Positions 1-5,205 of a DNA stretch of 5,594 bases are shown one piece after another. The stretch is from Treponema sp. (GTDB taxonomy: Bacteria > Spirochaetota > Spirochaetia > Treponematales > Rectinemataceae), in NCBI GenBank assembly GCA_017849315.1, contig JAFIHQ010000143.1:1-5594 (forward strand). Reading direction: 5' to 3'. A program made the translations under genes and the position numbers. Under the pieces are notes generated by a model. It ran no database searches. It was not told the origin of the DNA and saw nothing but the letters and a program-made list of their open reading frames with translations. Every line of letters starts with the position of its first letter. Position 1 is the stretch's first letter.

Positions 1-30
1 AAAGCGGCTAAATCTTATGACGCGTTTCAT
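1..30 (-). CDS. secF: SecF, N-terminal fragment (protein-export membrane protein), cut by window edge
   Basis: Ten codons are visible, reading MKRVIRFSRF from the ATG at 30-28 down to the window edge. The ATG follows the secD TAA stop directly, with no base between them. Basic residues followed by a hydrophobic stretch fit the cytoplasmic lead-in to the first membrane helix of SecF. SecF pairs with SecD in a proton-driven complex that assists SecYEG in late translocation. The identification rests mainly on position: secF normally follows secD, and the last line of SecD is complete. A run of five G on the minus strand (44-40), inside the secD 3' end, is the only Shine-Dalgarno-like sequence, so translational coupling to secD is likely. 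The fragment is too short for independent domain evidence. Confidence 0.75.
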   Translation of the reverse strand, partial: MKRVIRFSRF

Positions 31-1761
31 TTATTTGATCCCCCAGCCAATAGAGACATGCTTCATGTGCAGCACATCCGTCTCAAAATCGAAAATCAGC
101 CTCGAAACAAAGAGCGAGGTGAAAAGGCTCGTCATGTTGCCAATAGCCAGGGACATTGCAAAGCCCTGCACCGTTCCTGAACCGAGTTGTGCAAGGAATA
201 AGGCTGCGATTATCGTCGTGATATTCGAATCCATGACCGCCCAGAATGCCTTATGGAAGCCTGCATCAATGGAAGCTTTCCTGGACTTTCCGGCTCGTAA
301 CTCCTCTTTAATGCGCTCGAAAATAACGACGTTGGCATCAACCGCCATACCAATCGTCAGCACAAAGCCCGCAATGGACGGAAGCGAAAGTGTCAGCTTA
401 AAGGCGGACAGTACTGCAAGCATGATATAAAGGTTGATGATCTGTGCAATCGTCGCATTGACACCAGCCCCTTTGTAGTACGCAAACATAAACAGAAAAA
501 CTGCCAAAAGTCCAATGATAATGGCCTTTTCTCCTTGCCTGATCGCATCCTCTCCCAAAGAAGCACCAATCGCCTGCTGATTGACGACGGAAAGCGTGAC
601 AGGGAGCGCCGCCGTCCTAAGCAGCGTAGCGAGCGACTGAGCCTCGTCTGCGCTGAAGCCGGAAATCCTCACCGACTCGCGGATCGGCTCCTGAATGACC
701 GCGTAGGACTTTATCCTCTCGTCCAAGACAACAGCCAGGGTCTTGCCAACGTTGTTGGAGGTCAAATCGTAGAAGATCTGGCCGCCCTCTTTGTCCAGGA
801 CGAAGTTCGTCTCCGGTTTGCCGGTGATCGAGTCCACAGACACCGTCGCGCTCTGGATGTGACTACCGTCCAGACCCGGGGTGCTCTCCAGCACCATGTA
901 CTCGCCGGTAAACTCATCAAGGCCATAACTGTCTTTGGTATAGACTTTTCGAACTATCTTGCCTTCTGGCACGATGCCAGGTTGGGCAACCGTCATCGTT
1001 TTTTCATCCACGCCAAGCGGGTTTTGCATCAAATACTGTCTCAGGGCCGTTGTGGCATCCGTATCGACAATATAAAACGCAAGATTGCCCTTGCCCATTA
1101 TTATAGAGTTGATCCTGTCAGGATCCGCAGTCCCAGGAATTTCCACATAGATCTGGTCGGCACCCTGGCGCCGGATGACAGGCTCGCTCAGACCAAACTG
1201 GTCTATGCGGTTATTCAACGTTTCAAGCGCACGATTTATGGCATCTTCACGTTCTGCTGCGCTGAGCTCATGCCCTACGCGCTTTGCAGTATCCTGGAAA
1301 TCAGCCTGGATGACGACTGACATGCCGCCTGCCAAATCCAGACCGAGTTGCAAGGCACGACCGTGAACGCTTTTTAGGCCGAGCATCTTTTCCCTGTACT
1401 TGGCCTCTATGGCGTCGAAGATAGCCTTCTCGTTCTGATAGGCTCCCAGAATACTTTCGGCATTCCACACCTTGGGCAATGGACGCCCTGAATCCTTGTA
1501 GGCCTTTTTGGCCAACTGGATCTCGAGAGGGTATTCCTTGGAAAGATCTGTTGTATCACCAGCTGCAGCTTTGGCTTTCAAATCTCCAACTATTGAATAC
1601 GCCGTTCGCCGTGAGTACTCACGAATTTGCTCCCTGGATCCGACCGCAATAGCCTGGTCCTCTTTCGGGGTCCAGAAGTACCATTGCAGCGATGGATAGA
1701 GAAAAGCAAAACAGATTGCCAGTACCGCAATAACGATGATCAGGCGACGAGTCTTACTCAT
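31..1761 (-). CDS. secD: SecD, protein translocase accessory subunit
   Basis: This is a full-length SecD of 576 residues. With SecF and YajC it joins SecYEG in the inner membrane and uses the proton gradient to drive late steps of protein export. TM1 lies at about residues 7-29. The conserved core begins with LGLDLAGGMSVVI (139-151), followed by the P1-type motif NNRIDQFGLSEPVIRRQG (183-200) and YVEIPG (205-210). The C-terminal half holds five predicted helices at roughly 413-429, 438-454, 460-480, 505-526 and 533-557. The fourth membrane segment carries TIGMAVDANVVIFERIKEE (469-487), whose Asp475 matches the conserved Asp519 of E. coli SecD. About 105 residues of polar, mostly helical-looking sequence separate TM1 from the core, much longer than in E. 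coli. The ATG is preceded by GGAG at 1773-1770 with an 8-nt spacer. yajC lies 146 nt upstream and secF abuts downstream. Confidence 0.97.
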   Translation of the reverse strand: MSKTRRLIIVIAVLAICFAFLYPSLQWYFWTPKEDQAIAVGSREQIREYSRRTAYSIVGDLKAKAAAGDTTDLSKEYPLEIQLAKKAYKDSGRPLPKVWNAESILGAYQNEKAIFDAIEAKYREKMLGLKSVHGRALQLGLDLAGGMSVVIQADFQDTAKRVGHELSAAEREDAINRALETLNNRIDQFGLSEPVIRRQGADQIYVEIPGTADPDRINSIIMGKGNLAFYIVDTDATTALRQYLMQNPLGVDEKTMTVAQPGIVPEGKIVRKVYTKDSYGLDEFTGEYMVLESTPGLDGSHIQSATVSVDSITGKPETNFVLDKEGGQIFYDLTSNNVGKTLAVVLDERIKSYAVIQEPIRESVRISGFSADEAQSLATLLRTAALPVTLSVVNQQAIGASLGEDAIRQGEKAIIIGLLAVFLFMFAYYKGAGVNATIAQIINLYIMLAVLSAFKLTLSLPSIAGFVLTIGMAVDANVVIFERIKEELRAGKSRKASIDAGFHKAFWAVMDSNITTIIAALFLAQLGSGTVQGFAMSLAIGNMTSLFTSLFVSRLIFDFETDVLHMKHVSIGWGIK

Positions 1762-1812
1762 TCCGGTAACTCCAAAGTATAAAAATCACACATTAGGTTC
1801 CGCACTTACGAT

Positions 1813-1830
1813 TCAGCAAACTCAGCAAAC
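1813..1830. repeat. Perfect 9-bp tandem repeat in the yajC-secD spacer
   Basis: TCAGCAAAC occurs twice head to tail (1813-1821 and 1822-1830); on the minus strand it reads GTTTGCTGA twice. It lies in the 146-nt spacer between yajC and secD, 52 nt upstream of the secD start. The rest of the spacer has no convincing promoter. A 6-bp inverted repeat (1887-1892 with 1904-1909, 11-nt loop) overlaps the yajC stop, but no T-run follows it, so I do not call a terminator. The repeat could be a slippage product or a short protein-binding site; nothing here decides which. Confidence 0.6.
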
Positions 1831-1907
1831 AAACTTACAACACTAAGAAATAAGGCGCATTGAGCACGCGAAAAACTCGAGCTGCAAAGGCTGTAAAACG
1901 AGAAGCC

Positions 1908-2333
1908 TTACTTCTTTTTGCCGCTCTCGGGCTTGTCTTCGGACTTGTCGTCGGCCTTGGAATCGGCGGCTTCTATTTTTTCTACTTCGCTCTTTTCTTC
2001 AGCCTTTGGCGTGACCGCAGAAATGGCTGACTTGGAAAACTCCAGGAACACGTCATTGTCGACTTTTACAACGACAGTCTGCTCTTTTACTGTCTGAATC
2101 ACACCGTGGATGCCGCCGATCGTGACCACTTTGTCGCCCTTCTTCATCTGATTGATCATCTTCTGGGCTTCTTTCTGCTTCTTGTTCTGAGGACGAATAA
2201 TGAGGAAGTAGAAGACGACAAAAACAAGGCCAAAGGTGACAATCGTGGATATCATCTGCCCTGTGGAATTCGTGCTGCCCGTGGTGGCAGGGGCAGTCTG
2301 AAGAAGAACCAGGTTCTGCAAGATTGCATTCAT
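1908..2333 (-). CDS. yajC: YajC, preprotein translocase accessory subunit
   Basis: YajC is a small single-pass inner-membrane protein that associates with SecDF next to the SecYEG channel. This one has 141 residues. A short Thr/Ser/Gly-rich N-terminus (about 1-26) leads into one hydrophobic helix (27-46), followed by the family signature RPQNKKQKEAQKMINQMKKG (47-66) and DKVVTIGGIHGVI (67-79). A beta-rich cytoplasmic domain runs to about residue 108. The last 33 residues (109-141) are almost all Lys, Glu, Asp, Ser and Ala, with 20 charged residues, and are probably disordered. The ATG is supported by AAAGGA at 2345-2340 with a 6-nt spacer. It is followed by secD and secF in the usual order. 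The upstream neighbour arcC, 96 nt away, is unrelated in function. Confidence 0.95.
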   Translation of the reverse strand: MNAILQNLVLLQTAPATTGSTNSTGQMISTIVTFGLVFVVFYFLIIRPQNKKQKEAQKMINQMKKGDKVVTIGGIHGVIQTVKEQTVVVKVDNDVFLEFSKSAISAVTPKAEEKSEVEKIEAADSKADDKSEDKPESGKKK

Positions 2334-2361
2334 ACGCTATCCTTTAAGGAAATATCGCGAA

Positions 2362-2391
2362 ACGCTAGCATGGAATAAGGCGACACGTCAA
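2362..2391 (-). promoter_or_regulatory. Candidate sigma-70-type promoter for yajC-secD-secF
   Basis: On the minus strand, TTGACG (2391-2386, five of six bases of the -35 consensus) is followed after 18 nt by TAGCGT (2367-2362). The -10 hexamer is a poor match, but it is preceded by TG with one base between, as in extended -10 promoters. Transcription would start near 2355, leaving a leader of about 20 nt that contains the yajC ribosome binding site. No terminator is visible after arcC, so read-through from arcC is also possible. This is a motif match only. Confidence 0.33.
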
Positions 2392-2429
2392 GTTAAGCTC
2401 GAATCGGCCAGACTTGATATTGCCGGCCT

Positions 2430-3371
2430 TTATGCGGTAATTACCGTCCCTGCCTTACCTTCTACTGCCAAAGTGGCGTTTTCCATACTGGTAATGATCA
2501 CCTTGGCGCCACCGCGACGTATGAAGTCGCATGCGGCTTCGATTTTTGGCCCCATCGAACCCTTGGGGAACTGACCCTCGGCCATGTACTTTTCGCATTC
2601 GGCCACAGTCATGTGATCGAAGACCTTTTGATCAGGCTTTCTGTAGTTGATAGCCACTTTGTCAACGCCAGTAAGGATAATGAGCTCATCGGCACCAATA
2701 AGACTGGCAAGCAGCGCGGAAGCCCGATCTTTATCTATAACCGCGTCCACTCCGGTGAGCGTGCCATCAGCATCCCGTTTGACTGGCACTCCACCCCCTC
2801 CCACCGCCACGACCACCTTACCGTCGTCAATAAGATCTTTGATCGTCAATTTTTCTACAACATCGAGAGGAGTGGGACTGGGAACCACACGTCTAAAGCC
2901 TCGTCCCGGGTCTTCTTTTATAACCCAGCCTCGCTGACGGAGGGCATCAACTTGCTCAGCCCGATAAAACGGTCCAACGTATTTTGTGGGGTTGAGCATT
3001 GAAGGATCGGCCGGGTCTACTTCAATCTGAGTAACGACGGTGAGCCCCGCGTTACTTACACCTTCTTTGACGAGTGCATTGTTAAGGCATTGGGCAATCA
3101 TATACCCCATAGAACCTTGCGTGTCCGCGACGATGACGTTGAGGGGCGAAGGAGGAACCTGTGCAGAAGCGGCTTCGTTCTGAATGAGGTGAACACCCAC
3201 CTGCGGCCCATTGCCATGGGTCAGAACGACCTTATGACCATCGGAGATCATGCCGACGATGGCAGAAAGGCTCTTGCGCGTATTGGCAAACTGTTGCTCG
3301 ATGGTACCCTCGGTACCTTCTTCGATGATGGCATTGCCGCCGAGCGCCACCACAATGGTTTTTTGATCCAT
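2430..3371 (-). CDS. arcC: Carbamate kinase
   Basis: The enzyme transfers phosphate from carbamoyl phosphate to ADP, giving ATP, CO2 and ammonia. It is the energy-yielding last step of arginine deiminase, agmatine, or purine/allantoin fermentation. At 313 residues it has the usual full length. Amino-acid-kinase fold motifs are all present: ALGGNA (9-14), LTHGNGPQVG (50-59), DTQGSMGYMI (83-92), PTKYVGPFY (128-136), RRVVPSP (160-166), VAVGGGGVPV (188-197), AVIDKDRASALLA (210-222), LTGVDKV (233-239) and FPKGSMGPKIEAA (268-280). The ATG is preceded by AAGGA at 3385-3381 with a 9-nt spacer. No arcA, argF-like or transporter gene is in the window, so the source of carbamoyl phosphate cannot be told. 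Its placement upstream of yajC-secD-secF is unusual. UMP kinase or glutamate 5-kinase are unlikely given the specific motifs. Confidence 0.96.
   Translation of the reverse strand: MDQKTIVVALGGNAIIEEGTEGTIEQQFANTRKSLSAIVGMISDGHKVVLTHGNGPQVGVHLIQNEAASAQVPPSPLNVIVADTQGSMGYMIAQCLNNALVKEGVSNAGLTVVTQIEVDPADPSMLNPTKYVGPFYRAEQVDALRQRGWVIKEDPGRGFRRVVPSPTPLDVVEKLTIKDLIDDGKVVVAVGGGGVPVKRDADGTLTGVDAVIDKDRASALLASLIGADELIILTGVDKVAINYRKPDQKVFDHMTVAECEKYMAEGQFPKGSMGPKIEAACDFIRRGGAKVIITSMENATLAVEGKAGTVITA
2435..2446. repeat. 12-bp perfect palindrome at the 3' end of arcC
   Basis: CGGTAATTACCG is its own reverse complement and spans the codons for the last residues of carbamate kinase, ending just before the stop. 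It has no hairpin loop and no T-run, so it is not a Rho-independent terminator. It could be a protein-binding site or simply reflect the encoded Thr-Val-Ile-Thr-Ala. Confidence 0.5.
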
Positions 3372-3415
3372 ACTTTATCTTCCTTTCGCGATCTTCAACA
3401 GCTTGCGTGCCCGAA

Positions 3416-3442
3416 TATGGAATCCATAGAAAACCCATATGG
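3416..3442. promoter_or_regulatory. Operator-like cluster of inverted repeats upstream of arcC
   Basis: TATGGA-a-TCCATA (3416-3428) is a perfect 6+6 inverted repeat around one base. Seven bases later comes the 8-bp palindrome CCATATGG (3435-3442). The half-site TATGGA thus occurs twice in direct orientation, 22 bp apart, with one inverted copy between. The cluster lies 45-71 bp upstream of the arcC start codon. The arrangement resembles a site for a dimeric regulator. It does not match the ArgR box I know from E. coli, and no regulator gene is in the window. Confidence 0.35.
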
Positions 3443-3492
3443 AGCTCACAACCGGCGAAGAACCGCCCTGCGGGCCGCACCTGCGCGACCCA

Positions 3493-3532
3493 AGCGCTGT
3501 CGTTATATGCGATCCTCAAATCGCAAAGCGCT
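3493..3532. repeat. Nested dyad in the divergent region
   Basis: TGCGAT (3508-3513) and ATCGCA (3520-3525) form a perfect 6-bp inverted repeat with a 6-nt loop. It is flanked by two copies of the self-complementary AGCGCT (3493-3498 and 3527-3532), which could pair outside it. The outer spacing is unequal (9 nt on the left, 1 nt on the right). A minus-strand TATAAC (3507-3502) sits against the inner arm, so a protein bound here could affect arcC transcription. No T-run follows, so it is not a terminator on either strand. Confidence 0.35.
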
Positions 3533-3591
3533 AGTATACCATTATTTGAAGAAGCCGCAAGCGGGAATAGCACAGCTTTTGGGCTTGAGGA

Positions 3592-3597
3592 TATACT
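3592..3597 (+). promoter_or_regulatory. -10-like hexamer directly before ispH
   Basis: TATACT matches five of six bases of the -10 consensus. Its 3' end is 6 nt from the ispH ATG, so a transcript starting at the usual distance would begin at or next to the start codon. The -35 position (AGCACA at 3569-3574, 17-nt spacer) matches only three of six bases. The hexamer may be chance. Confidence 0.35.
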
Positions 3598-3603
3598 TAG
3601 ATC

Positions 3604-4491
3604 ATGACGGTAATTCGAGCAAAGACGCTCGGCATGTGCGCTGGCGTACGACACGCGCTGGAGTTAGCCCAGGAAGCTGGCCAGGAAGGAGCGCGAGAAG
3701 GGAAAAAGGTGCTGAGCTATGGCCCACTTATCCATAACAGACAGGCGACTGAACGGCTGGAGAAAAGCGGGGTAGGCATTTTGGATACTGCAGAGTTCGA
3801 TGCCGGCAAGCTCGACGCGCAGGTGGATGGGGCAATTGTGACGATTCGGGCGCACGGGGCGCCGCCAGAGGTTTTTGAGCACCTGGAAAGGGCGGGGGCG
3901 AGGGTGGTGGATGCGACGTGCCCGCGGGTGCTGCGGAGCCAAAAGAAGGCGCGCGAGCTTGCCGGCGCGGGCTATAGCATCGTCGTTGCCGGAGACGCAG
4001 ATCATGCAGAGGTTGCAGGCCTGGTTGGCCAGGTATCTGGCGCGCTCGTCGTACAAAATGAAGAGGAAGCAAAACAGTTTTTCGTCCGGCACCCAGAGCT
4101 CAAAGAACAGAAGCTTGGCATTCTTGCACAAAGCACAATCCAACGCTCCGAGTATGAGGCAATCGTCAAAGCACTTAAGACTGACGCCAAGGAATGCCTC
4201 GTAGTGGATACGCTTTGCCCGGCATCTGAAGAAAGGCAGGCAGCCCTTTCGGAACTTCTTGATGAAGTATCAGGTGTAATTGTCGTTGGTGGAAAGAATT
4301 CTGCAAACACACAGAGACTCGCCACTAAAGCCCGCGAAGCTGGGAAACCCTGTTGGCATATAGAAACTGCCGCGGAACTTCCCCCGGAAGTCTTTTCTTA
4401 TGATAGAATTGGCCTGACGGCGGGTGCTTCGACTCCAGATTTTATGGTCGATGATGTCGAAGCCTACCTGCTGTCAAACTCTCAAGGCTAA
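3604..4491 (+). CDS. ispH: 4-hydroxy-3-methylbut-2-enyl diphosphate reductase (IspH/LytB)
   Basis: IspH reduces HMBPP to IPP and DMAPP, the last step of the MEP isoprenoid pathway, using a [4Fe-4S] cluster. The 295-residue protein is of normal length. Cluster cysteines are Cys12 (GMCAGV), Cys106 (DATCPRV) and Cys205 (DTLCPASEERQ), matching E. coli Cys12, Cys96 and Cys197. Substrate-binding positions are present: His44 (PLIHN), His84 (RAHG), His134 and Glu136 (GDADHAEV), Thr178 (AQST), Ser233 and Asn235 (KNSANT), and Ser276 (TAGASTPD). An in-frame TAG at 3598-3600 means no start can lie upstream of the ATG. The only Shine-Dalgarno candidate, GAGG at 3587-3590, is 13 nt away, which is long. Part of the first half is much richer in GC than the second. 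A nitroreductase-family gene follows after 69 nt. Confidence 0.97.
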   Translation: MTVIRAKTLGMCAGVRHALELAQEAGQEGAREGKKVLSYGPLIHNRQATERLEKSGVGILDTAEFDAGKLDAQVDGAIVTIRAHGAPPEVFEHLERAGARVVDATCPRVLRSQKKARELAGAGYSIVVAGDADHAEVAGLVGQVSGALVVQNEEEAKQFFVRHPELKEQKLGILAQSTIQRSEYEAIVKALKTDAKECLVVDTLCPASEERQAALSELLDEVSGVIVVGGKNSANTQRLATKAREAGKPCWHIETAAELPPEVFSYDRIGLTAGASTPDFMVDDVEAYLLSNSQG

Positions 4492-4495
4492 GTGC

Positions 4496-4522
4496 TCGAT
4501 CGTCCAGATTCGATCGTCCAGA
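4496..4522. repeat. 13-bp direct repeat in the ispH-nitroreductase spacer
   Basis: TCGATCGTCCAGA occurs at 4496-4508 and again at 4510-4522, a perfect tandem repeat of period 14. Each copy contains the palindrome CGATCG. It starts 5 nt after the ispH stop. A period that is not a multiple of three argues that this stretch is non-coding, which supports the nitroreductase start at 4561 rather than the in-frame GTG at 4492. Confidence 0.8.
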
Positions 4523-4548
4523 CAAGAGAGATCCCAGACAAAAAAGAT

Positions 4549-4554
4549 AAGGAG
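4549..4554 (+). promoter_or_regulatory. Ribosome binding site that fixes the nitroreductase start
   Basis: AAGGAG lies 6 nt before the ATG at 4561. It is the best Shine-Dalgarno in the window and decides between this ATG and the GTG at 4492, which directly follows the ispH stop and has no comparable site. Confidence 0.85.
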
Positions 4555-4560
4555 CGGGGA

Positions 4561-5133
4561 ATGGGAATTCTTCCGGAGCTGCAAGAACGCAGATCTTATC
4601 GCGCTATTTCGCCCGAACCTATAGAGAAAGATGTGCTGACGCGTCTTCTGGTCGCTGCCACCTTGGCGCCTTCCTGTTTCAACAACCAACCATGGCGCAT
4701 GATCGTCATTGAAAAAGCTCAAGACACTCCACATTATCAACTTGTTGCCGCAACGTTGAACCAGGGCAATGCATGGGCGCTGGAAGCTCCGGTGCTTGTT
4801 ACGTTTGCCACGGCCGCACATCTGGACTGCCGATTGGACGAAGGGCGCGACTACGCATATTTCGACGTTGGTCAGGCGGTTATGGCCATGCAGATTCAGG
4901 CCCAGGCCGAAGAGCTTATTGCGCATATTCTAGCCGGTTACTCTGCTTCAAAACTGCGCCGAATCTTAAAACTACCCCAAGAATATGTGCCGCTTTGCGT
5001 GCTGGCTGTGGGCTGGCCGGGAGACGAAGCAAAATTGCCAGAGAATCTGCGCGTGGCTGAGAATTCGCTTCGTTCCCGCAAAAATTTGAACGAAGTTGCT
5101 TTTTCCGGGGCCTTCGACACACCTTGGTTCTAG
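4561..5133 (+). CDS. Nitroreductase-family protein, FMN-dependent
   Basis: The 190-residue protein belongs to the small NAD(P)H/FMN nitroreductase superfamily, cytoplasmic flavoproteins that usually act as dimers. The N-terminal ERRSYRAI (9-16) is the typical FMN-phosphate-binding start. APSCFNNQPWR (36-46) is the second flavin motif. A central stretch with YFDVGQAVMAMQIQAQAEEL is the long core helix. GYSASKLRRILKLPQEYVPLCVLAVGWP follows, the usual pattern of lid and beta strand. The C-terminal RKNLNEVAFSGAFDTPW matches the family ending R-K-x-L-x-E-hydrophobic with a late Trp. Members reduce nitro compounds, quinones, flavins or enones; the physiological substrate cannot be told here. It lies 69 nt after ispH and 71 nt before udk on the same strand. 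An upstream in-frame GTG at 4492 would add 23 residues that look non-coding. Confidence 0.92.
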   Translation: MGILPELQERRSYRAISPEPIEKDVLTRLLVAATLAPSCFNNQPWRMIVIEKAQDTPHYQLVAATLNQGNAWALEAPVLVTFATAAHLDCRLDEGRDYAYFDVGQAVMAMQIQAQAEELIAHILAGYSASKLRRILKLPQEYVPLCVLAVGWPGDEAKLPENLRVAENSLRSRKNLNEVAFSGAFDTPWF

Positions 5134-5170
5134 GCTTGTGGACTGATACCCGTGGGGTTGTTTCGTAGTT

Positions 5171-5205
5171 TACCAAGTCGCAAAGCTCATGATAGGCTCT
5201 TGGTA
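5171..5205 (+). promoter_or_regulatory. Possible hairpin covering the udk translation start
   Basis: TACCAAG (5171-5177) and CTTGGTA (5199-5205) are perfect reverse complements; the right arm ends on the A of the udk ATG. Inside, AGC (5184-5186) can pair with GCT (5196-5198) next to the right arm, leaving a 6-nt bulge and a 9-nt loop. The weak AGG Shine-Dalgarno-like bases (5194-5196) would lie in the loop and inner stem. It could reduce initiation, or be chance. Confidence 0.35.

Larger units (their letters stand above)
3372..3603. promoter_or_regulatory. Divergent intergenic region between arcC and ispH
   Basis: These 232 bp lie between two genes that point away from each other, so promoters for both should be here. 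I see two dyad clusters (3416-3442 and 3493-3532). There is a minus-strand TATAAC (3507-3502), a fair -10 for arcC but with no good -35 at the right distance. A plus-strand TATACT (3592-3597) lies just before ispH. The central part (about 3450-3500) is GC-rich with only small potential hairpins such as GCCC-tgc-GGGC. I find no convincing small gene, riboswitch or T-box. Confidence 0.6.

Noticed and set aside
535..1320. 261-codon open frame on the plus strand
   Set aside because: It lies wholly opposite secD, has no recognisable motifs and reads as an Arg-rich shadow of the real gene.
1887..1909. Stem-loop at the yajC stop as a terminator
   Set aside because: The stem has only 6 bp, the loop 11 nt, and no T-run follows on the minus strand; secD would be expected to be co-transcribed.
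3555..3564. CCGC-aa-GCGG as a hairpin before ispH
   Set aside because: A 2-nt loop is too small to form a stable RNA hairpin and nothing terminator-like follows.
3372..3603. Riboswitch, T-box or small RNA in the divergent region
   Set aside because: I see no conserved core motif of any known riboswitch class and no terminator; only short dyads are present.
3090..3737. 215-codon plus-strand frame running through arcC, the intergenic region and into ispH
   Set aside because: It overlaps two well-supported genes, has no family motifs, and its translation is basic and irregular.
3664..4143. 159-codon minus-strand frame opposite ispH
   Set aside because: It is antisense to a clear IspH with all catalytic residues; its Cys, Arg and Pro content is typical of a shadow frame.
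4492..4560. GTG at 4492 as the nitroreductase start
   Set aside because: It directly follows the ispH stop, lacks a ribosome binding site, and the added 23 residues cover a tandem repeat. The ATG at 4561 has an excellent AAGGAG and begins at the normal family N-terminus.
5134..5204. Promoter between the nitroreductase gene and udk
   Set aside because: Several TTG-containing hexamers are present, but none has a fair -10 at 16-18 nt.
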